From: Dictyocoela muelleri
Lineage: Eukaryota > Microsporidia
Length of the DNA stretch: 13,471 bases
Assembly: GCA_016256075.1 (NCBI GenBank)
Contig: SDVU01000431.1
Coordinates: 1 to 13,471 of the forward strand
Direction of reading: 5' to 3'
Shown piece after piece: positions 8,440 to 13,471 of this stretch; the first letter of the stretch is position 1, and each line of letters starts with the position of its first letter. The translations under genes and the position numbers were made by a program. Below the pieces are notes generated by a model. The model saw only the letters and a list, made by a program, of their open reading frames with translations. It was not told where the DNA came from and made no database searches.

Positions 8440-8837
8440 AGGAAAGAATGTCTTGATAGATGTCAGTTCAAAAAGACGTAATATTGTTATCTACAGATAG
8501 TAGGCAATCAAAATTGTAAAAACAAATCTTTATTATCTGAACATATATTAAAAGCTGAAGTTATTTTGTATCTGATAAATGGTCTGCATATAAATCTATT
8601 TGTAAATATTTTAGAGATTCTTTATCTCATTAATAAAATTTAGTTAATCCATAAACCAAAGGATACACAGACTAATGAAAATATTTGGTTATTATTAAAA
8701 AAATAAGACAGTAAAGTTATGGTCTAAAAATTGAAAAATTAAACTATCATTTAAATATATTTATGTTTTTCAAAAATTATAAACATATTGAAAGCAATAA
8801 ATTTTGGATATTATTTTGCATTGAACCAATTTGTTGA
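8440..8837 (+). pseudogene. Merlin/ISXO2-like transposase fragment, second subfamily (C-terminal half)
   Basis: The plus strand carries LLSEHILKAEVIL, then SDKWSAYKSICKYFRDSLSH (8571-8630), the family's g..I.sD.w.aY block with the second catalytic aspartate at 8574-8576. TQTNENIWLLLKKIR (8665-8709) holds the third catalytic glutamate at 8677-8679. YHLNIFMFFKNYKHIE follows, and the frame closes at 8837. The N-terminus and first catalytic block are not recognisable, and at least two frame changes occur. The C-terminus is close to that of the fragment ending at 10429 and unlike that of the minus-strand copy, so two Merlin subfamilies are present. It sits directly beyond the terminal hairpin of the minus-strand element, in opposite orientation. 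Confidence 0.75.
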
Positions 8838-9070
8838 TTTATATATGTATTTCTTTTATATTTTTGTAATGTATGTTTTTATTTTTTTCAATATATTTTT
8901 TTGTTTTTAATTTTAATATAGGTGTTTAAATTTAGATCCGGAATGTGGACCAGAGAAAAATTGTGTATAAAAAATAAAAAACGTTAAATGTCTAAATATT
9001 TATGCTGATTCATTTTCCTGAAACATTTTTTATATTTTTTATATTTTTTTTATACTTTGTATTTTCATAT
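8838..9070. other. AT-rich spacer between Merlin fragment and a TIR element
   Basis: This is mostly A/T-rich. A small patch near 8920-8975 has more balanced composition and follows TATAG, but short open stretches exist in two frames there and neither matches a family I know. No gene is supported. Confidence 0.4.
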
Positions 9071-9075
9071 CGTCT

Positions 9076-9561
9076 ATTCGCGTTTCGTCCCAAAAAAATC
9101 AATCTTAAAATTCATTTATGCTAATATAAAACCATTAATTACAAATAAAAATTGCATCAAAAAAGTGCAGATATTATTTTACATCAAGAATAATATTATA
9201 AAATTTTTCATATAGATTATAACGAATATTTTATCGTTTGTAGATGTAGAAAAGAACGATGTAAATGTCCTTAAAACAACAAAGGAAACTATACAAGATA
9301 AAACTCAAGTAAATAATTCAAGAAATCTCAGCGAATTAGCGAAAATTGTCGATAAAAATGCCAAATTTCAGGTGTAGATTAATTAAAGCATATTTTTCCA
9401 TAATTAAAGTAATAAACAACTGATTAAATTTATATATTTATAAATGTTTTATTTGACAAATTTATTTTTTTATTTATTTTTAATTTTTTTTCTAGCCTAT
9501 TGAAACATTCTTTTAAAATAATGTATTAAAAAAATTGATTTTTTTGGGGCGAAACGCGAAT
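9076..9561. mobile_element. 486-bp non-autonomous DNA element with 28-bp terminal inverted repeats
   Basis: The left end (9076-9103) starts ATTCGCGTTTCGTCCC and the right end (9534-9561) is its reverse complement with a single T/C difference over 28 bp. The match can be stretched a few bases outward (CGTCT against CGGCT with a 1-nt gap), so the true ends may be 9071 and 9567. I do not recognise the superfamily from the ends, and no target duplication is evident. It carries no transposase; its interior holds an exon-like stretch at 9244-9371. It separates two same-strand Merlin fragments. Confidence 0.7.
9244..9371 (+). other. Exon-like 42-codon open stretch inside the TIR element
   Basis: The stretch is flanked by a possible splice acceptor (TTTATCGTTTGTAG, ending 9243) and a possible donor (CAG followed by GTGTAG at 9372). 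Between them is an open frame reading VEKNDVNVLKTTKETIQDK and ending LSELAKIVDKNAKFQ. Its composition is clearly more complex than the flanking A/T-rich sequence. If unspliced, the frame ends at TAG 9375-9377. I do not recognise the protein. It may be a captured host exon, a piece of a former element gene, or a chance open stretch; the splice reading is inference. Confidence 0.35.
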
Positions 9562-9623
9562 CAGCCGTTAGATTTTTATAATTTAAACCTTATTAAATTA
9601 ATTATACTTATTTTTAATTAATT

Positions 9624-9697
9624 GTCGATTTTTTTAATCAGTCGGTTTTTTTAGTCAAAATTTCCAAAAATGATTAAAAAAATCGACCTTGACTGTA
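9624..9697. repeat. Inverted/direct short repeats ending in a Tc1/mariner-like terminus
   Basis: GTCGATTTTTTTAATCA (9624-9640) is perfectly complementary to 9671-9687. A direct near-copy, TCGGTTTTTTTAGTCA, follows the first arm. The right side continues to CCTTGACTG (9687-9695) followed by TA. Read inward this end is CAGTCAAGG, and CAGT ends next to a TA target are usual for Tc1/mariner elements. A matching TA-CAGTCAAGG start occurs at 11558-11568. No transposase of that group is seen, so this is only a candidate terminus. Confidence 0.4.
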
Positions 9698-9960
9698 TAT
9701 TTATTTTCATCATGCAATATTTATTTTCGTATTATTTTTTTAAAAATTTTATTTTTTAAACCAATTTGTTTTCATTGTTTATTCATATTCTGAGATTTTT
9801 AAATCATATTTTTTAAATTTTTTTATTTTTTAATTAAATTTTTTAAATTAATACTTTTATTTTTTTTGAAATTTTTTTATATTGTATTTGTAAAATTTCC
9901 TTTAATTAATTTTTTATTATAAATATCAAATGACAAAAAAAATGAATTTTATAAAATAAT
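9698..9960. other. A/T homopolymer-rich stretch, nothing recognised
   Basis: The stretch is long T and A runs with no usable frame. If it belonged to the Merlin fragment that follows, its N-terminal part has decayed beyond recognition. Confidence 0.5.
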
Positions 9961-9991
9961 TCTTTAAGGGTTAAATGTAATTTTTAAAGAA

Positions 9992-10429
9992 ATACGGATT
10001 GATGAAACATTTGGGAAAAAAATTACGGGTGAAAAATATAGAATTCCGATTTATATTTTTAGTAAATGAAAAACAAAAGTGTTTATTGTTATGTGGAAGT
10101 AGTTAAAGACCGGAATATATCTACACTATTGCCTATTATACAAAGAGAAACAAAAACAGGGTATACATTGTATATGATTAACTCTTTGATTATAACGTCA
10201 TAAATAATTTTTTAAGACCGAGTAAATTATAGTAAATTTTAGACAGATCATAAACAAAATTCCACACAGAAAAATGTGAACTTAAGGATGAATGTAAAAA
10301 AATAAGCATTATAGTCATGATATAAACATTGATATATTTCCGGACCATTTGAATGTATTCATGTTCTTCATAAACTATAAATATATCGAATTTGCAGATT
10401 TTTTAGCAATAATTTTAAGTAAAAATTAA
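9992..10429 (+). pseudogene. Merlin/ISXO2-like transposase fragment, second subfamily (catalytic part)
   Basis: IRIDETFGKKNYG (9992-10030) is the first catalytic block, with the aspartate codon at 10001-10003. A 45-codon open stretch from ATG 10066 reads KNKSVYCYVEVVKDRNISTL and then LPIIQRETKTG, the family's strand before the second aspartate. VNYSKF and STQKNVNL near 10225-10285 fit the vnHs.fv and tq.vE blocks. FPDHLNVFMFFINYKYIEF and ADFLAIILSKN end at TAA 10427-10429. The second aspartate block and parts of the third are obscured by frame changes and stops. The tail closely matches that of the fragment at 8440-8837, so both derive from one subfamily. The N-terminal zinc ribbon is missing. 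Confidence 0.75.
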
Positions 10430-10579
10430 TTTTAATTTATTTTAGTCATTTTTATTATTTTTAAATGCCTTTAATTTTTTTATAATGTCTGTATATTATT
10501 GTTTTTTTTTTGTTTATTAAGTTTAATATTAAAATCTTATCGAAAAAAATATTTTTTTAACAAATAAAACGTTGAGAAT

Positions 10580-10820
10580 CGAATTGATTACCTATTAGAA
10601 ATAAAAATAACAAAAATCAAATATGGCATTAATAAAGCATAATAAAACATGCATAAAATCACGATATGAACTCAAATATACTAAAATGAGTTTATTATCA
10701 AAATTTAAGATATAATAAAGAAATTTTTACATATTTGAGTCGTCTTGTATTTTTACAGATTTTATTATACTTTATTAATGTCATATTTAGTTTTTTTATA
10801 TTTTAAAGGTTATCCAAGTC
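10580..10820. mobile_element. MITE-like foldback, about 240 bp
   Basis: The arms at about 10580-10690 and 10722-10820 are inverted copies. The strongest blocks are AAATATGGCATTAATAAAGC (from 10619), against the reverse complement AAATATGACATTAATAAAGT of the right arm, and CTCAAATATACTAAAA against CTCAAATATGTAAAAA. Outer blocks ATTACCTATT and ATAACCTTTA also align with small gaps. No coding content is seen. The form suggests a miniature inverted-repeat transposable element; superfamily and target duplication are not clear. Confidence 0.65.
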
Positions 10821-10933
10821 GTGGTAGACCCTTTTCCGCAAACAAGTTGATAATTAACCATTAAATTGAAGATAGTCTGTTTTCGAACGTAAAAAAACTC
10901 GAATATTTGAATGCGAAGGTTTGGTTCTTGAAC

Positions 10934-11226
10934 GGTTAGAGACCCCATTCAGATTTGTAAATCTTAATTGGTAAGAGCATAGTGAATGTTTATTATTTAA
11001 AATAAGATTAAAATCGCGTGATAAATTAATAATTTAATCTATAGATATATAGGTGCTTACCTAATTTAAGGCTTTTCACCAAATTTTATAATCTCCATTA
11101 TATCTCTTGATTTTAAATATATATATTATTTATTTATCTCGCGATTTTAAGCTTATTTGAGATAAGAAACATACATTATACTCTTACCAATTAAGACTTA
11201 CAAATCTGAATGGTGAGTCTCTAACC
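10934..11226. mobile_element. MITE-like foldback, 293 bp, with GGTTAGAGAC ends
   Basis: The left arm starts GGTTAGAGACCCCATTCAG and the right end is its inverse, GGTTAGAGACTCACCATTC read inward. The arms stay alignable for about 100 bp, including CAGATTTGTAA, CTTAATTGGTAAGAG and TTAAAATCGCG. Unlike the perfect ends, the arms differ by scattered mismatches, so it is not recent. The flanks TTGAAC (left) and TTGAAA (right) share TTGAA, a possible short target duplication. There is no coding content. Confidence 0.75.
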
Positions 11227-11317
11227 TTTGAAAAAACTGAATGTTTTTTTGATCTTTTTTTCTTTGTTTTAAAAGAAATTGTTTTGTAGATTTTATACAG
11301 AATATTTGAGTTTTTTT

Positions 11318-11434
11318 TTATTCTGGACGCACTTCTTTTGGTAATTCGATAATTCTAGCTTTTTCTCTCAGATATCTCTCATTGTAAACGCCATCTTCAA
11401 AATCAGCCATTTCTTGTTTTGATAATTTTTCCAT
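11318..11434 (-). CDS. Unrecognised 38-residue ORF
   Basis: On the minus strand an ATG at 11434-11432 opens MEKLSKQEMADFEDGVYNER, continues with YLREKARIIELPKEVRPE and stops at TAA 11320-11318. For so short a frame it is rich in charged and mixed residues, has no low-complexity runs, and stands out from the A/T-rich flanks. It is predicted to be soluble and helical, with no signal or membrane segment. I recognise no family. It may be a small gene, a first or last exon, or a leftover of an element protein. It lies between a MITE-like foldback and the inverted-repeat nest. Confidence 0.3.
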   Translation of the reverse strand: MEKLSKQEMADFEDGVYNERYLREKARIIELPKEVRPE

Positions 11435-11557
11435 TGGTTGAAAAATATATATCGGTATCAAAAATCGAGGTTAAAAAATGATTCGATTTTTATTGGTGAT
11501 AATTTAGTATATACAAAATGGACTCAAAGTGGGTTTTTTAGATTGGAATAAGGTGTC

Positions 11558-11568
11558 TACAGTCAAGG
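11558..11568. repeat. Possible Tc1/mariner-like terminus TA-CAGTCAAGG
   Basis: TACAGTCAAGG, followed by AAGTTCAAAATCGAGG, matches in inverted orientation the CCTTGACTG-TA end at 9687-9697. It could mark the left boundary of the inverted-repeat nest that follows. A matching right end was not found before the window stops. Confidence 0.35.
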
Positions 11569-11628
11569 AAGTTCAAAATCGAGGTTGGAGGGTAAAATTG
11601 GTAATTGTTACAACAAAGTGTGCTTTTG

Positions 11629-11733
11629 CAAATTGTGTGCTCATTTCTTAATTTGATTATAAGAGGTTTGAAAAAAAAATGATTTTTAATAATAAAATTT
11701 TATTAAGAGCCTCAGTGCAATTTGTGTTCCACT
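11629..11733. repeat. Left outer arm of the inverted-repeat nest
   Basis: This stretch (starting CAAATTGTGTGCTCATTTC and including AATAAAATTTTATTAAGAGC) is the reverse complement of 13067-13172 with limited differences over about 105 bp. The two arms are more than 1.3 kb apart and enclose the two inner foldbacks. The left arm contains two copies of the GCAAATTRTGNNCYC word at or near its ends. Confidence 0.75.
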
Positions 11734-11863
11734 TTTTTAATTTAAATTTAATATTAAAAAATATAAAAAAAAACAATTTTTAAATTTTCAATTTAAAATT
11801 TTCAAGTATGCAGCTTGCTGCAAAGCGTGTTCCACTTAAAAACTGTATAAAAAGGTTGTTTTT

Positions 11864-12222
11864 TAAAAAAACTAGTTCTTCCTTTTCTTAGATACCCCCA
11901 ACATCCGAAAAAAAATATCAAAAACTACGGAATATAGGATTGGCAAGATAAAATAAAATTTTCTTTATATAGTCTTATATACATATTGTAAATATCAGTT
12001 TTTAATATAAGCCTATATTTCTAAGTTTAGTAAATTTCAGGTTTTCCCAGAAATTTACTAAACTTGGAAATATAGGCTTATATTAAAAACTGATATTTAC
12101 AATATGTATATAAGGCTATATAAAGAAAATTTTATTATATCTTGTTAATCCTATATTCCGTAGTTTGCGATATTTTTTTCAGATGTTGGGGGTATCTAAG
12201 GAAAGGAAGAACCAGTTTTTTA
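11864..12222. mobile_element. Inner foldback 1, 359 bp
   Basis: The arms 11864-12040 and 12052-12222 are inverted copies with roughly 90% or more identity by eye, around an 11-nt loop (AGGTTTTCCCA). The outer ends read TAAAAAAACTAGTTCTTCC (left) and TAAAAAACTGGTTCTTCC (right, read inward). The arms include GATACCCCCAACATC, ACTACGGAATATAGGATT and TTTTTAATATAAGCCTATAT. There is no coding capacity. A transcript would fold into a long, nearly perfect hairpin. The right end abuts and slightly overlaps the start of inner foldback 2. Confidence 0.85.
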
Positions 12223-12299
12223 TATACTTGTATTTTTATTTACAAATTATGAAATTACATTAAAATTTCATAATTTGTAAATAAAAATACAAGTATATA
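12221..12299. repeat. Perfect 36-bp palindrome with 7-nt loop
   Basis: The arm 12221-12256 (TATATACTTGTATTTTTATT and onward) is exactly complementary to 12264-12299, with loop ACATTAA. No mismatch is seen, although the companion hairpin at 12600-12685 has drifted. This implies a recent origin or continuing correction of this hairpin. Confidence 0.9.
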
Positions 12300-12685
12300 A
12301 AAAATAATTCGGAATATTAAATATAATAAAATTCCGTATATGTTTCTATATTGTCGTTTTTCTTCTAGATATGACGTCTAGGATAGACTAACACGAGTCT
12401 TACAGTATACTTTGTTTTTACAAAAAAAAATATAAAAATATTATTTAAATAACTATACATATCAAAATTATTTGATTTTTTGTAAAAACAAAGTATACTG
12501 TAAGACCCGGGTTAGTCTATTATAGAAACCATATCTAGAAGAAAAACGACAAAATAGAAACAAGATGAAATTTTTATCGTATTTTATATTCCAGGATAAT
12601 TTTGTATATAATTACATCTTTATTTACAAATTAAAAAATTTTAATGACAATTTCCTAATTTGTATTAAAAAAATACAAGTATATA
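12221..12685. mobile_element. Inner foldback 2, 465 bp, with hairpins at both outer ends
   Basis: The arms 12221-12427 and 12476-12685 are inverted copies around a 48-nt A/T-rich loop. The inner blocks TACAGTATACTTTGTTTTTA and GTCGTTTTTCTTCTAGATAT are nearly identical between arms; the outer third is itself a palindrome (12221-12299 on the left, about 12600-12685 on the right). The unit order is hairpin, body, loop, inverted body, hairpin, and then a further direct body copy at 12686-12783. There is no coding frame. Confidence 0.8.
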
Positions 12686-12783
12686 AAAAACTAATCCCGG
12701 AATATTAAATACCATGAAATTTCGTTTTTATTTTTATATTGTCGTTTTTCTTCTAGATATGACTTCTAGGATAGACTAACCCG
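12674..12783. repeat. Third, direct half-copy of the foldback 2 body
   Basis: This stretch repeats 12288-12395 in direct orientation (TACAAGTATATAAAAAA, CGGAATATTAAATA, TTGTCGTTTTTCTTCTAG, GGATAGACTAAC) and stops abruptly at CTAACCCG, about where the other copies continue into CGAGTCTTACAGTATAC. It turns the foldback into a body / inverted body / body array. Confidence 0.8.
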
Positions 12784-13066
12784 TTTAAGAACTAAATTAT
12801 TTTATAAATTATTTTAATAATACTAAATTAATTTAATAAAAATTAAAACGGGGATAATTTGCTGATTTTTTTCTGATCATTTTATTAATAAAATTTGTTA
12901 TCAATAATTGATTTTTTTATATCAAATTAAAGGGGTCATAATTTATTGTGAGGTTATTAATAAATTTTTATTATCAAAATTTAATTTTTTAAAAAAAAAA
13001 CATTTAATTTAATCGGGTCATAATTTGCTGGGGGTCATAATTTGTTGTAAAAAATTAAATTATAAT

Positions 13067-13172
13067 AGTAGAACACAATTTACAGTGTGTCTCTTAATAA
13101 AATTTTATTATTAAAGTCTAAATTTTTTCAAACTCATTTTTAATCAAATTTAAAATATGAGCACACAATTTG
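13067..13172. repeat. Right outer arm of the inverted-repeat nest
   Basis: This is the reverse complement of 11629-11733: AGTAGAACACAATTTACAGT at one end and ATATGAGCACACAATTTG at the other, with CTTAATAAAATTTTATTATT conserved between. Here it lies inside the element 12930-13471, so the two structures share or exchange parts. Confidence 0.75.
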
Positions 13173-13210
13173 TAGAGGAAAACAATTTTTTAAAACAGTA
13201 ATTGTCAAAG

Positions 13211-13270
13211 AGGATAGCGATTCCATCCATAGAGATTCCAGGCGATAGCGATTTCACCCATAGAGATTTC
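13211..13270. repeat. Two-copy tandem repeat of about 30 bp
   Basis: The first copy (13211-13239) is built of AGGATAGCGATTCCATCC and ATAGAGATTCC. The second (13240-13270) is AGGCGATAGCGATTTCACCC and ATAGAGATTTC. The pair is G+C-richer than its flanks and sits near the centre of the 12930-13471 element. Confidence 0.8.
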
Positions 13271-13471
13271 AGGTTGAGAGAAGTCGTCTATTAAAACACT
13301 AGATGACGCCTTAATTTCTAAATTTAAGTTTATTTATACACATAAATATGTGTTACAACAAATTATGGCACACTGCAAATTACGTCTCCTTTAAATAAAA
13401 TTGATTTTTTAAAAAATTAAATTTTGATAATGAAAATTTATTAATAACCTCACATCAAATTATGACACCTT

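Larger units (their letters stand above)
12930..13471. mobile_element. Element with about 120-bp terminal inverted repeats, right end at the window edge
   Basis: 12930-13050 and 13353-13471 are inverted copies. Both start AAGGKGTCATAATTT (K is G or T), continue GTGAGGTTATTAATAAATTT and ATTATCAAAATTTAATTTTT, and end at AATTTGTTGTAA. The interior holds the right outer arm of the nest (13067-13172) and a two-copy tandem repeat (13211-13270). The right arm runs to the last base, so the true end may lie beyond the window. There is no coding frame. Confidence 0.75.

Noticed and set aside
8920-8975. A possible exon after TATAG
   Set aside because: Two frames are open over only 12-22 codons, with no downstream donor or family match; too short to support.

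Overview
This is a very AT-rich eukaryotic window (by eye well under 30% G+C) that looks like a graveyard of transposable elements. I recognise no intact host gene, tRNA or rRNA. Every protein signature I can name belongs to a mobile element: a hAT terminus, a Ty3/gypsy-type LTR retroelement fossil, a FLYWCH-type Mutator-like (MULE) transposase, and three copies from two subfamilies of the Merlin (IS1595/ISXO2-like) transposase. This mix, the low G+C and the wording of the MULE and Merlin proteins recall the large repeat-rich genomes of some microsporidia. That is an inference from remembered family style; other AT-rich parasites or invertebrates are not excluded.

Layout: positions 1-148 hold the right end of a hAT element. 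Positions 149-3340 hold a plus-strand Ty3/gypsy fossil with nucleocapsid knuckle, protease, reverse transcriptase, RNase H and integrase in the usual order. It is heavily broken, its 5' part is replaced by the hAT end, and no LTRs are visible. Positions 3341-5210 are AT-rich and mostly featureless apart from a degenerate GGTACC minisatellite (4494-4840). A decayed MULE transposase (5380-6655) lies between two direct copies of a two-part repeat (5213-5341 and 6920-7037).

A minus-strand Merlin element occupies 7313-8393 and carries a decayed full-length transposase. Two plus-strand fragments of a different Merlin subfamily follow at 8440-8837 and 9992-10429. Between them sits a 486-bp element with 28-bp inverted ends (9076-9561), carrying an exon-like 42-codon stretch. 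Two MITE-like foldbacks lie at 10580-10820 and 10934-11226, and an unrecognised 38-codon minus-strand ORF at 11318-11434.

The last 1.9 kb (11560-13471) is the most unusual part. It is a nest of inverted repeats: a 359-bp foldback, then a 465-bp foldback whose outer ends are themselves hairpins, then a third direct half-copy. These are flanked by mirror-image outer arms more than 1.3 kb apart and by a final element with 120-bp inverted ends. A 15-17 bp word, roughly GCAAATTRTGNNCYC, occurs about 13 times through the outer parts and changes strand in blocks.
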